This document shows, one piece after another, positions 22,253-33,581 of a stretch of 64,000 bases of DNA. Below the pieces are notes generated by a model. The model did no database searches. It was not told where the DNA came from and saw only the letters and a program-made list of their open reading frames with translations. Origin of the DNA: Agrypnia vestita (taxonomy: Eukaryota > Arthropoda > Insecta > Trichoptera > Phryganeidae). The stretch covers positions 56,552-120,551 of the forward strand of contig JADDOH010011057.1 of the NCBI GenBank assembly GCA_016648135.1, read 5' to 3'. A program made the translations under genes and the position numbers. Position 1 is the first letter of the stretch; each line of letters begins with the position of its first letter.

Positions 22253-23209
22253 TGATTTAAAAGTCTCTTAGACTTAGGTTATGTATGAAACTTTGAATTA
22301 ATTTTTTTATAATATTATCCATTATATATATTTATATATTAAGAATTAAAATATATCATACACCTTTACATGGATCACAACATTTTATTATGGATCGTGT
22401 CATGATTATAATTCCATTTACTATAGGAGTGCACCTCAAACCTAGACCAGTTGACCTTGGAACCCATGCACTTTACACTTGCACGGCGATTTTATGTTCA
22501 TTTGTTGATTTAGAACATTACTTTTTATTTTTTATGTTGATTTACCACAAAAGTCATAATTCGTATTAATTTTCTACATTTATTAAAGATTATCCAGCAT
22601 ATTCTTTAATTTCTAATCATCCAGGTATCCAAATAGTGTCATTAAAGATCTCTTTCTTACGTTACGTAACGATTTCTATGTTATCTATGAAACCTTGATT
22701 AGCAAGTTGCAATTTTAGATCGCATTTCTACAGGGTAGTAGAAAATATTTATAATTTACTGTTGTTTTTTTGGAACGCCTTCCAATGGAGTTTCATTTTT
22801 TCATTTGTTTTTCAATTAATGGAAACGTAAATTTGAGTAAAATTGAACGAAAGTCTGAAAGTAAGATGAAGATATCTCGAAAACTATCGAAGTGAATTTT
22901 AAATTTGCGTTTTGCATGAATAATTTGGTTCCATCCGGTGGAGTCGCGTGACGTCATCTCTCGCACCCGGCGTACATCGCGGCTCGAGCTCCGCGTGACG
23001 TCACAGGCGAATTGGATTCCGCGCAAAAATATACTTAACTTATATATTCCTTTTCTTTTTTATTAATTTATTGGTCCAACTAGTTTCAAAGTATGAAATA
23101 TGCCATAAGGTTACCCAGTTTTAAATCTTTTTTTTTAAAACTGCATCATTTGACACATATTTTATACTTTGGAAGTTTTATTTTCAAATAGAAATTAACG
23201 CGTTTTTAT

Positions 23210-23420
23210 TACTCCCTTTATATTAACTCGGTGCATCTGCTTGCTTGCCGGCTTGCTGTCAAAAAAAAATTTGGATTAATTTTTTACCCTTTTCCCGTGA
23301 TCCAATCGAGCTGAAACTTGTCAAGTAGACTCGTGGCAACGATAAAGAAGATCTTTAAAATTTTCGTTAAAAAAATAATAATTATAGTATGATTTGGGAT
23401 TTTTAGAAATTTTATTGGTT
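23210..23420 (-). repeat. Interspersed repeat, inverted partner of 42000-42200
   Basis: The reverse complement shares GATTGGATCACGGGAAAAGG, a GCCACGAGTCT phrase, TTTTTTAACGAAAATTT and ACTATAATTATTA, in the same order, with 42000-42200. The copies diverge by substitutions and short indels. The element class is unknown. Confidence 0.75.
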
Positions 23421-24271
23421 TTTTCAAATTGGAATCATTACAAAAGTTTGATTAGCAACGGCGGCCCGATAACGTCGCGGAATATTTTCTTAATTTGAAT
23501 TACTCCGTCAGTATACATAATAGGTACTTCACTACGAATGTCGAAAATCTAAATTGACTGACAAACGTTTTTCGAATTTAATCCTTAAAACATGAAGTGT
23601 CTCATCAAAGCTCAAAACATCTGACATTTTAGAAATATATTAAATTTCTGTAAGTTTAGTGTTATGTTATATGTTATAATTCGTCTTGTATTGTTGTTAT
23701 ATTTTACAAAGAAATGGAGTATAATAAAAATTTGGTTTTTATGGGTAACTTTTTTAATACAACAGAATTTACTTTTAAATATTAGTTGGAGACTCAAAGT
23801 ACGTGTGTAAATACAATATATTGTTTATAATTATCTTTTTATATGAATAAAAAGCATTTTAAATTCATCAAAAAACCTTAAAATTTGTTGCAAATTTAAA
23901 GTTGTATAATTGTAATAATATTGAACATTTCTTAAAGATGTTAGTACAATACCTAGCTCCACACTCGTAAGAAAAAATATTCAAAATCAATTAATTTTTT
24001 CTTAGACATTGAAAACGAATTTTTTGGCCGCGGCCTGATAATTAATGCAAATATTTTCATAATTATTGCTAAAAGTCTTCAGTTTATTACATTTACAAAG
24101 GTATTATCTAAATTCTCGTTCTAAAATATATATTCTAATTTAAATGAATAATAAAAACCCATATTTTCGAAATAAAAAACCGAAACATGCATTTGAAGTG
24201 AATGTCCATCCTTAAGTTAAATATAGTATTATCTGTTCCGCACAGAACAAACAAAACATAGGGCGGTCCGC

Positions 24272-24553
24272 TCAGTCCGCTCCGTCGGCCAAGAAGCGTA
24301 GTAATGGCCGGAGAAATACAGCACGGGTGTCTCGTGTCAAACAGCATACTTTCGCTGTGATGCGAAATTCGTCATAGAGAAGCGCCAGCCGTCGTCCAAA
24401 ATTCTCAGCCAGGGGCGCCGAAGATCGCGGAGGCTGGATCGTAGATTCACTGCAGTAGTCAGGTCCCAGCAGAATTCTCCAATAGGTATCGGGAGATAAA
24501 TAAAATGCAGATGAAAGTGGTCCGACAGCGTTTAAATCACCACGCGTGAGCAT
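24272..24553 (-). other. Unassigned 93-codon frame in a GC-richer block
   Basis: An ATG-led minus-strand frame with balanced composition, no domain I recognise and no obvious splice signals. Just upstream on the minus strand, about 24555-24860, lies a GC-rich stretch beginning near TGTCACGGCC that contains AATAAA. That could be an LTR-like sequence, so the frame may belong to a retroelement edge rather than a host gene. Confidence 0.2.
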
Positions 24554-27218
24554 AACAGGTGACCGCTCTACAAAACCTTTTTATTATATAACATTCTCAG
24601 AGATTTACAAGATATGATATGACAGCATGTTACGTAACCCAATCAGAGTGAGCCAAATCTCCCCTCTGTGTCGCCGCGGTTTGAACCGCGACTAGTGTCA
24701 TCTCGCGGCGCTTCTAGAAACTAGACCCGCGAGCGGACGTACTGATCTCGGTCTGAAGACAAAAAATGGTTAATTACAGGTTTTGCATGTATCCCACAGG
24801 GCTACAAACTATGTCACGTATAGAGGCCTGACCTTGCATAAGGCCGTGACACAGTTCATCGGACCTGCAGGTCCTACTAATTTATGAAAATGCGCTAATT
24901 ATGTCGACCGTGAAGGTTCGAAGTTAAATCAGGTCATAAAAGTAGGTAGTTTAATTGTTACGCGATGCTTTCCATGATTACTGCATAGTACTCGCCCTAA
25001 CGAGTATTTTGATACCACTTTCGTCTATGGACAAAGTGGTTTTTGATACTTATCGCGTTTTTAAGAAAAGTCCAAAAGGTCAATTTTTCTTCCAAGTCAA
25101 AACATGAGCCTATATAGGCATGTGTATACTCTCTGAATAGGTATTTACTTTGCGATCATGATGCAAAAAGATTCATCAAGATCGGATACTTCTATCAGAA
25201 GTTATTTCTATTTTTGTGATTCCGGCGGAAATTTACCTCAGTGGTGGTCAGATTAAATTCATTAAAAATTAGTGACCAAATGTTTATCGATGTCTTAGCA
25301 TTACCAATGAATAGGTATTGACTGGGCGCGTCTTGTAGTAATATTTTCAAGTCTGTCATGTAAATATTACTTGCACTATATGCCTTCAAAGGGGGCGGCG
25401 GAGAAACTTTCTCATTTAGCTTTCTCCGGCGTCTTAAGAAGTATTCTTGTTGAGAACACTGTAAAAAAGGTTTCAGTTTGATTTTAAGTCTGTGAGAGCT
25501 GCAATCTCACTTTGATTAATTCCCATAAGATATTCAATTATCAGAAAAAATGTGTTTTTTACCATATCACTGCCGATAACTCACTATATCGCGCAGTGTG
25601 TGTATGTGTGTGTGCATTTACTTGACAACTCTTTATTTTAGGTAAATTTCATAAAATATTTTTGACCATGTAATTTCTTCAAAGTGACCGGCAACTGATT
25701 TTGCCGGGATTTTAAAATGACTTTACTTTCAGTGTTCAACCAAAATGGTTCAGATAATAGGGCAAACTTGCGTCTTACGCAAAATAAAAATACCTCCCGC
25801 TTTCTCTTTATTGAACAATAAAATGTGACATTCCATTTTTACATACAGTCATGATGCAATTCTGTCAAGCTCCTGGATTTCAACAAGGAATTCCAAATTC
25901 TGAAATCAGAGATATTCATTAGCATTTATAATACAATATTGTGCCAGTATGAAAGACATGTCTGGATCACGCTGTACAACACATTTACATGTTCAAAGCG
26001 AGGCGTAATTTTACTTTCCGAGAGCATCATTTCTCTCGATTCATCTTTTAATTGCGAGTTCCAGACCTGTCGCCCAGGTTACCGACTTAGACACGGTATT
26101 CACGCCCGACTGGGTCGGGGGTAACCAAGTGCTGATGATGATGATACCCGGTTGTCATGTCAACCAGGCATCAATGCTCTTTACATGTGGAATAAAATCA
26201 CCTCCCGCTCTCTCTCCTCAACTTGGAGCAATGAAATGCGACATTTTTATTAGATACAATTGTGATTCAGTCTCATTGAGATCTCTGAAACAATTCAATA
26301 AATTCCATAATTTTAAAAACTCTGAGAATCTGAAAATTAAGATTTTCATATAACATTTCTCAGTCAAAAACATATACATTTCAGCCCATGTCGTGTACGC
26401 ATTTTTATCGCTCCCAGCGAGATGTGATTTTATGAAGCTACTTCCTTCCAATTCGCTTCCCCCCTTCTCGGTTGCCGCCGCCTGACGCCCGCTACGATCG
26501 AAAGCGACCACCGCGGCCGAAAACTCGCGCGCCGTCTTCGGCACGGTACCCACCCCCAACCGGTGCGGCCATCGGCAGCGGCCCTGAAAGGGGCCTTTGT
26601 GGAGAATGCAATCTCCGCTCTGCTTGGCATTTAGAACTCGAGTGTTCTGTTGTCTGATGGTATGATCAGGTCTTGTCCTGTCCGTAACATTATCAACATC
26701 ATGAAACTTCTCCGTTCTGTAAACTCTACAACGTAATACGCTTTAGATGGTTTTTGGTTTAATTTTGCAAATAATTCATATTTTTCTTGTTTCAGGAATA
26801 GGAACACTCAAAATCATCAACACATCAGGCATAAGAAAAATAAACCTTTTGCAGCTAATTCAAATTAATATATTTTGACATCACCAGAAGAAATATTTAA
26901 TAAAAGTTTAATAATTATATTATAAGGCTTTTTATTACTTTCTTATTTTTAGCGGAATAACCATTAGGTAGATATTATAACAATAGAGCAATGCCGCAGC
27001 CATTGATATGTTGAGATGTTTTTCAAAAATCGGAACATCCCGATGGAATGAAAATAAAATTTGAGTGAGTCCTACAGTAGTCGCAAATAGTAGTCTAAAC
27101 GACCCCTAAACTGCTTATTGCAGTTTGGATGAGTCAGTAGAGAAATTCTTTCCGTGAGCCGAGCGTAATGATGTTACACATTGATACCATACAGATAGTA
27201 TTAAATCGCTTCATCTAT

Positions 27219-27563
27219 ATACAGGGTGTAACAGAGATAGTCCTCAATACTTCATAGGTGGATATCTGCATTGATTGTGAGTCAAAAATGTTCTAGCAAC
27301 CATGACCTAATGAATATAAATAGTTAAGGAGATATGCGACATCAAATTTTGCATTTTTTTTTCAATATTTCTAATTTATTTTTTGCAAAAAGATTGAATA
27401 TCATTACAGTTACTTATGTCTAACATAAAGAAATCATTTTTTAAATAGTTTTGTAAAAAATATGTCAGATATATTGAAAAAAATGCAAACCTTGATGTTG
27501 CATAACTCCTTTAATATTGATATCAGGTCATGGTTGCTTGAACATTTTGAATAAAATGGTTTT
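27219..27563. repeat. Foldback element with about 110 bp arms
   Basis: The left arm contains ACAGGGTGTAACAGAGATAG, then AGCAACCATGACCT and ATGCGACATCAAA. The right arm contains the reverse complements of AGCAACCATGACCT and ATGCAACATCAA, followed on both arms by a T-rich run and CAATAT. The arms are diverged. It resembles a widespread insect repeat that starts ACAGGGTGT. Confidence 0.65.
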
Positions 27564-28900
27564 CCATACCGACCGGTGGGAGACGTATACCATCATCTAT
27601 ATTGTTGATGATATTCATTGTTTTATGTATCTCTATAGCTTCTCTAAATATCCTTACTGTTTAATAACATAACCTAAGCGATATTTCACCCTACTCTTTT
27701 ACGCTCTTCCCCTCCCCTGATATATTTTCCGTGAAAATCTGTATTGTAAATTTTGCATACTTATTTTTTAGAACTTATTCTTTAGGAGGGTAACAAAGAT
27801 ACAAATATTGGAGTATCACCCTGTCAAATTCACAACAACGGTAGAGCATGCGTGAGAAGATGTATGAATGTAACCGAAGCAAAAGTGGTGTGTTCAGATA
27901 GAGAACATGGCGCTATATTCTCTCTGACTACCTTTAACTAACTAGAACTAAATATTGAGTCCCGGTGACCTGAGCACCGTGTTTTTGAGCGTGGTGTTTG
28001 CAGGGGCACGGTCCGTGTCTTCCCAAGTCATCTCCAGTGAGATCAGACGCTGTAAAAGACAAGAATAGATCGCAGGTCCATATGCCCTCCGAGAATAATC
28101 CCGGAGAGGAAGCCCACTACCGGATCCTATCCAGTCACCTTCCAGGGATCAGAGTTGCCTATCACAGTGACCCAAAGGCGCCAGGAGTTAAGCTTCATGA
28201 CCAGTTGGCCTCGTGGACAACCCCGGGATAGGCCGCTCTATGAACAAGAAGGAATACGAATATCAGGTAGCCGAGGGAAAAGATGAAACTTTGTAAACTT
28301 GCTAACCTTGTAAAAAAATGGTAAATTTAAAAAATCAAAAAACCCGATTGCGTAAAAAGTCAAATTTAAATAAAAACTGAAAAGAAAGAAACAAGTCCAG
28401 TAGTTTAGTATTCTAAGTAATATTGAATAACTACACCATTGACATAGTTTCATGATCGATACACACATAAAACCAATAAGAAATTGTATTGAGGAAATAG
28501 CGACTTTAACAGTCGGGACCCGTTATTGGGAAGATTTGAGCCGTTCTAGGTTTTTAATGCAAGGTTAAGACAAATCGATTGACGTAAGAATCATCAAAAT
28601 CGAGACCAAAGAGGATTGTTCTCTAGAGCGCCACAAAGGAACAAACATACATACTTTCACGTATCGTGGAGGAATTAATGATAACGGTACACGTTTAACG
28701 TTTAAAAACAGATGAATGATGATGAAATACAGAGATAAATAAAGCCACCGGCTTCAATCTTCGTGAAATGGGAAGGAAGGGTGAAGCAAAATCGGGAAGA
28801 AGACGTTACTATTAAGTTAAATTTTACTTAGATAATAAGGTTTGATTCTAGAGCAATGAGACACTTAATTGTTTATATATGTAGATATAACTTTCGTTAA

Positions 28901-29860
28901 CCCTTAATTACTCGAACGATGAAAATTACATAACTACTCGCACGGGGTCTCAGGTGACCCCGAATTGTAAGAAATATTTTTAATATAAATTGAATAAATA
29001 TGTAAATATAACTATTTCATTAATAAAGTGCTTTATTTGAACTATTATATTTTCAAGAAACAACATGAATTAATATCTAATTAGACAAAAAACAAACTAA
29101 TGTAAAATTACTAGCAAAAATTAACATTTCGTGTTTATGGTTGACAAATGTGTATGGTGTATGGTACAAAGTTAAAAATTACAATACTTATAGGAACTCT
29201 CAGAATCATTGTTATCAAACTGTTGACAATATATAAACGAGTGATCATTGCACACAAATTTTACGCATTTTTTGCATTTTGTTGCCACTTTGCGATCGCT
29301 TTTACGCAGACAATTGTTGCAACGCCCATGTTTTGTTGTGGTTGGCGAAACGCGATTGTCCAGGTTATGCACTTCTATAAGACGATTTTTTACAATCTTA
29401 GGAGTTGCATTGACTTTGAGTCATCGTCTCTGATGATTTTGAACAAGTTAGGTAGACAATTGCCACAAGAAATGACGCCTCGCGTAAGTACGTAAATTGT
29501 CTGTATTTGCTCGATGCACAACGAATGCATTTATGCCCGTGACATTTATAATGTAATGTTTGGATAACTTTGTTTTATGACATGTATTTATACACTGAAC
29601 TAATAATAATATAAATTGAATAATTCACGAAAAAATATGATAAAAAAAGCAACTAACCTCTTTCATAAAAGTTACTTAACTACTCGCATGGGGTCACAGC
29701 TCAAGAGAGCAGAGACGCGTTCTACTGCCCCCGTGACTTGATTGCTGCTAAAACGCAAACTTTGCCATGAGTTAGGAAGCTAGCGGGGGAGCGGAGAAAA
29801 AGGGAACACGGCAAGTACTTTTTTTTTAAAACGCGAAAGTGCCATGCGAGTAATTAAGGG
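28901..29860. mobile_element. piggyBac-like element, internally deleted
   Basis: TTAA target duplications (28897-28900 and 29861-29864) flank 14-bp terminal inverted repeats CCCTTAATTACTCG. A subterminal phrase ACTACTCGCACGGGGTC is repeated as ACTACTCGCATGGGGTC near the right end. The only coding relic is a cysteine-rich C-terminal piece on the minus strand. At 960 bp it is far below the size of a full element (usually 2.3 kb or more), so it cannot encode a complete transposase. Confidence 0.9.
29172..29372 (-). pseudogene. piggyBac transposase C-terminal cysteine-rich domain, remnant
   Basis: The 66-residue frame has Gly-Arg-Cys-Asn-Asn-Cys near its start and Thr-Lys-Cys-Lys-Lys-Cys, Val-Cys-x-x-His and Tyr-Cys further on. 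This is the cross-braced Cys/His zinc pattern found at the end of piggyBac transposases, which helps bind the element's ends. The last zinc-binding cysteine appears lost (Tyr-Cys-Gln-Gln-Phe). The DDD catalytic core is absent. The fragment lies inside TTAA-bounded ends that match the assignment. Confidence 0.8.
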
Positions 29861-29914
29861 TTAATTCAATTTCGGCTACCTCTGTGACCATGGCACACTT
29901 CTTCTTCATGTGCC

Positions 29915-30142
29915 CTATCGGGTCCCCCCGATCATCTGGGAGAAAGTTTCCCTATCCAGGGCAGTGCGGAACAGCTCTTCCACGCTTCTTATCCCGGTCC
30001 ACTCTCGGATGTTTCGAAGCCAGGAATGCCGCCTCCTTCCGACCCCTCTGCGACCTTCAATCTTCCCCTTCATGACGAGCTGAAGGATGGAGTATTTTTC
30101 GCCTCTCATTATATGACCAAAATATGAAATTTTACATGGCAC
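29915..30142 (-). pseudogene. LINE ORF2 C-terminal fragment
   Basis: The frame begins Tyr-Phe-Gly-His-Ile-Met-Arg and continues through Gly-Arg-Arg-Gly-Val-Gly-Arg-Arg-Arg, then Trp-Leu-Arg-Asn-Ile-Arg and Trp-Thr-Gly. This is the typical tail of RTE-like insect LINE proteins. No reverse transcriptase core is attached, so it is a truncated copy. It starts about 50 bp outside the piggyBac-like element. Confidence 0.75.
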
Positions 30143-30202
30143 ACTAGTAATATGTAATTACACTTCAGAGCGACACTCTAGCCGGAGATCTGTTCCCTGT
30201 AA

Positions 30203-30353
30203 GGCCGGTTGTTTCAAGTTCGATCAAAGTAAGCGGTCGATCAAAGCATAGATTTTTACGAAAACGGATCGTCTGATTGGTGGAGAACGTAAAAATCTAT
30301 GCTTTAAAACAACCGGCAACAACAATTTTTATCCAACTTGAAACAACCGGCCC
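30203..30353. mobile_element. MITE with GGCCGGTTGTTTCAAG ends, copy 1
   Basis: The left end GGCCGGTTGTTTCAAGTT pairs with the right end AACTTGAAACAACCGGCCC. TAA trinucleotides flank both sides. A 3-bp TAA/TTA duplication points to the PIF/Harbinger group, though a MITE this short carries no transposase to confirm it. The interior folds again around GTAAAAATCTATGCTTT. Related copies occur at 48738-48815 (partial) and 63500-63644. Confidence 0.8.
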
Positions 30354-30551
30354 TAAGGTGGACCAAAACTCACCTGGAGATTGCTTTTTCATTTAAAAAA
30401 AACATTAATTTTTTGTGCCTTATTTTAAAATATTCCAGATCAAACGTCATCGTGAAACGCTTTATGTGCACAACGTGGATGGTCTTACGTTCACTGTTTT
30501 GACAAGTGCGGATTTAATTAGATACATCAAACATCACTCACACACAGACCT

Positions 30552-30584
30552 ATCATTACATCAGCTATAGGCTGATGTAATGAT
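30552..30584. repeat. 14-bp stem palindrome
   Basis: ATCATTACATCAGC, a 5-nt loop, then its exact reverse complement. The function is unknown. It could form a short hairpin in RNA. Confidence 0.8.
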
Positions 30585-31614
30585 GGGATCATAAAATATA
30601 TATTATTATTACAATTTAATATTTATTTTACATGGACCGTTTCTTTTCTAATTTTCATTTTCATTGAAAATAATAGCTGTTCGAGATTTTGACATCTTCT
30701 TGAATGGCGGTCTTTTGTATTATGAGCGTGCTTATATTGATTTCCATATTTTTTCTTTTCAATTCTGCCGATATTTTTCCGGTGAGGATCATTAAAATAT
30801 TTACCTTAACGTCGTAATATATTACAGGTTAGATACATTGAGTTCTTTCAATTCTAGTATTTGAGCCACGAGATTCCATTGCGATCTCCATGGATCTTCC
30901 CCAAATTACATTCAGAGGAAAACCAAATTCATGGGTGGTGCAAAGAAATGCTCAGATACAGAGTCATGGATTGCGTGACGTGATACAGAATAGAATTGAA
31001 ATGATGCCAGGGAGAAGAAGAAGAAGTCATACAGAGAAGATTGGTAACTCATCGGTCAAATAAAAAATCTGAGGGAAACAACTCCTGGAAGACAAAGGAC
31101 ATCCTGGCTATGAAAAGCAACACACCACATGCATAGCCGGATAGTTTGATGAGCAAAGGCTCCTATATTATTCCTTCTAATTCGCCGGAACAAAGTGGGA
31201 CAGCAGAAATTCAGCACGGAATTGTCCGTACAGCGCAAAATAAATTTAATCAACATCAACAACTCCAAGGTTCGAAAACCGGACAAGCAATATAAGTTTA
31301 TACCAATCTCTTCTCAACATTGTTCTCGCAGTCTAATTTCGCAGTACTAACAATAATGCTACAACCTAATTGCCAAATCTGGTTCGAACCAGCTACTTAT
31401 TTAATAATTACGGTACAGTATTTTCGCGTTTGTATTTTTGCAGATGTTGGATGCAATCAATCATTTTTTGACAGTCTGTAAATATTCTGGCCTATAGAAT
31501 TAACATAAATAGATAGATAATACAACGGGGTTGTATAACACATCTCGCAGTTACCAAAATATTTTTGGACTGCTTCGTTGCTTCTGGAGCGAGCAAGCTC
31601 CGAGCGGCCCAGCC

Positions 31615-31671
31615 ATGACGCCCGTCAAGATCGTCTTCTTGTTTTCCTCGGTGTGCCTCTTCGCTTTCAAC
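31615..31671 (+). CDS. Gene 3, exon 1: signal peptide
   Basis: Nineteen codons from an ATG in a favourable context (CCAGCCATGA) give Met-Thr-Pro-Val-Lys, then a hydrophobic Ile/Val/Phe/Leu core, ending Phe-Ala-Phe-Asn. The donor is GTGAGT in phase 0. Length, phase and ending resemble exon 1 of gene 2. With exon 2 the mature protein begins around Asn-Ala-Ala-Ala-Ser-Pro-Cys. A weak TATA-like GTATAAC lies near 31530, about 85 nt upstream, the same distance as in gene 2. The reading frame through the donor ends after 74 codons without similarity to a known domain. Confidence 0.8.
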
Positions 31672-33581
31672 GTGAGTATTTCACTATGTGATCGTAACAT
31701 GTTCTTCGACGTCTTTCCCGCGGTCGCATCCGTGGATGTGGATACATTGGAGTAGGTAATATTTTTTAATATTCGAATGAATGTGTGGTCACGATATCCG
31801 GTTCGTTATATACGACTTGAAGTTTGTGATTCTACCTGATTCTTCTCTGTCCATATTCCTGTGTAGTATATTTTTTTCTCTCGGATATTATATTTTCTAA
31901 TAATTTTTCTAAATTTTCTCGTGTTACTTGTAGCCACATTTAATTTCATATGACAAAATGATAATTCTGTTTAGTTTCACTGTTTATTTACAACAATAAG
32001 AACGTTTTCCATCATCATCTTCTGTAATATTAGTATCTTTAACTTAAGATCGACGAGAGAAGTGAAAGGGGGATGAGAATCTGATTTGTATATGGGCGTG
32101 GTTACTAAGCACAAAAGAGGGGACGTAATAGAATCTGAAAAAAGTTTTTAATATGGTAATTTTGAATCATTACACGTCTCTTTAGCATCGCATAGGCGAA
32201 ATTTCCACCCTCCTTCTTTACCCCTTCCTCTCCCCTGATATATAACACGTTTTAAATTAAATTTAAAATAAAGAGAGAAATTCTAAAGTGCCCACGATTT
32301 AAATGATTTTAGAATAGTGCCAGAATGTGGGTACGTGCCCGAACATCTGAGATAATTTTTAAATTATTTTCAAATGTGTGCGTGTCTGCATGTTTGGCAA
32401 AAAAGTATATTAGAATGCATTATCTCCGACATCAAGTCGATGTGCAAAATTTCAGCGTGATTGGATGACGGAAAATATGTTAATTTTCACTCCCATGATT
32501 TTTACACGGTAAAGGTTTTATAAAGGATTAAAAAAAAAACTACCATACAAAAAGAATATTTAATTAATTAATTAGAACGAATTCAATAAAGAAATCCATT
32601 CTTTATTGAAAAGACTGGGTGACGCTATTTGTCGTGCGTTAGAATCTACCAAATAGTTATACTTAGGTATGTTAGGTAAAAGATGAATCTTTGTCCAAAT
32701 GTACTATTCGTATTACGAAGTTGCATTTTATTTTGTAAGGTGGTGGTGAAGTTGCATTTTATTTTGTAAAATAGTGGTGTTGTAGTGTGTTGCTGCACGG
32801 TGCAACGAAGATTCATTCTAATCCCAACAATAATAATTTCGCCGTCTGTCTATAACTTCCTTTAATTTCCGTTACTCATTCATTTACAGATGCAAAAGTG
32901 CATTTTACTTAATTCATTTTACACATTGATATTTTTAACTCAACTATTCGGGATGTAAAACGAAAATTAATTTCGCACCCAATCCAGTTCTCTCAATTTA
33001 TGTTCCCATATACTCCCATCCTTTCCTTTGTCCTAATCCTACGTCCCACTTCGTCCTTTCTCAAAAAAATTGAAACAATATATGTCACACTTTGCAAATA
33101 ATTGACATAATTTACTATTTTTTATATAATGTTTGTTAATTTGAGATTTGCTGTTAATTTTTTCTAAAAATAAACAAATCACAATATTTTTTTTTTCTTA
33201 CTTTATTTCTTCTTTTTTTTAAAAAAAATAAATACTTATTCTTTAGAATTTGAAATATAAAGGTAAGCTCATTGTTGGTGTTACAGCTAGTTTAAAGTAA
33301 TTGCAGTATAGAAAGTGAATTTAAAATAAACTGAATAATGTAAAGTGTTGCATTGTCGGATCTACTTTTTTTGACATCACTATAATATACGTTTCTGAAC
33401 TTTGATAAGCAGGTCTATTATATCGCATAACCCTCTATCTCATGTGGAACGGTATCATCAAAACAAATCTCTCTATGTAATTCTTCTGTGTAGTCAGTTC
33501 GAATAATTGTGCATGTACCTCTTAGAAACTCCAACATTACACCAAGAGGATAGTGATAAAAATGTTTTTTTTTTCTAACAG
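31672..33581 (+). other. Intron of gene 3 (1.9 kb)
   Basis: Bounded by GTGAGT and by a polypyrimidine tract ending TTTTCTAACAG. It is AT-rich. It carries a CCTCTCCCCTGATATATA phrase near 32223 that recurs near 27713, 36018 and 52550, so part of it is an interspersed repeat. No coding is seen. Confidence 0.75.

Larger units (their letters stand above)
22253..28896. other. Intergenic, mostly unassigned
   Basis: The 3' UTR of gene 2 begins here, with a variant signal ATTAAA at 22345-22350. A CpG-rich, CGTGACGTCA-containing patch lies at about 22930-23030, and a GC-rich patch at 26450-26610. Neither shows a gene I can name. A frame at 27998-28231 (77 residues, Pro/Ser/His-rich), preceded by an acceptor-like GTGTTTGCAG, could be an exon but has no recognisable domain. 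The remainder is AT-rich with repeats listed separately. Confidence 0.45.

Noticed and set aside
20977..22271. Long open frames over the gene 2 repeat in two other registers (344, 263 and 415 codons)
   Set aside because: They follow from a stop-free repeat. They lack splice or start context, and the frame with a matching signal exon, acceptor and stop is different.
26450..26610. Histone 3' stem-loop near 26580 (GGCCCTGAAAGGGGCC on the plus strand)
   Set aside because: The stem has a mismatch, the flanks do not fit, and no histone coding sequence lies next to it.
26218..26657. Overlapping short frames in the GC-rich patch
   Set aside because: High GC lowers stop frequency in all frames; no frame has a recognisable product.
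27998..28231. Host exon of 77 codons with an acceptor-like GTGTTTGCAG
   Set aside because: No recognised domain, no matching donor and no partner exon; kept only as a note in the intergenic entry.
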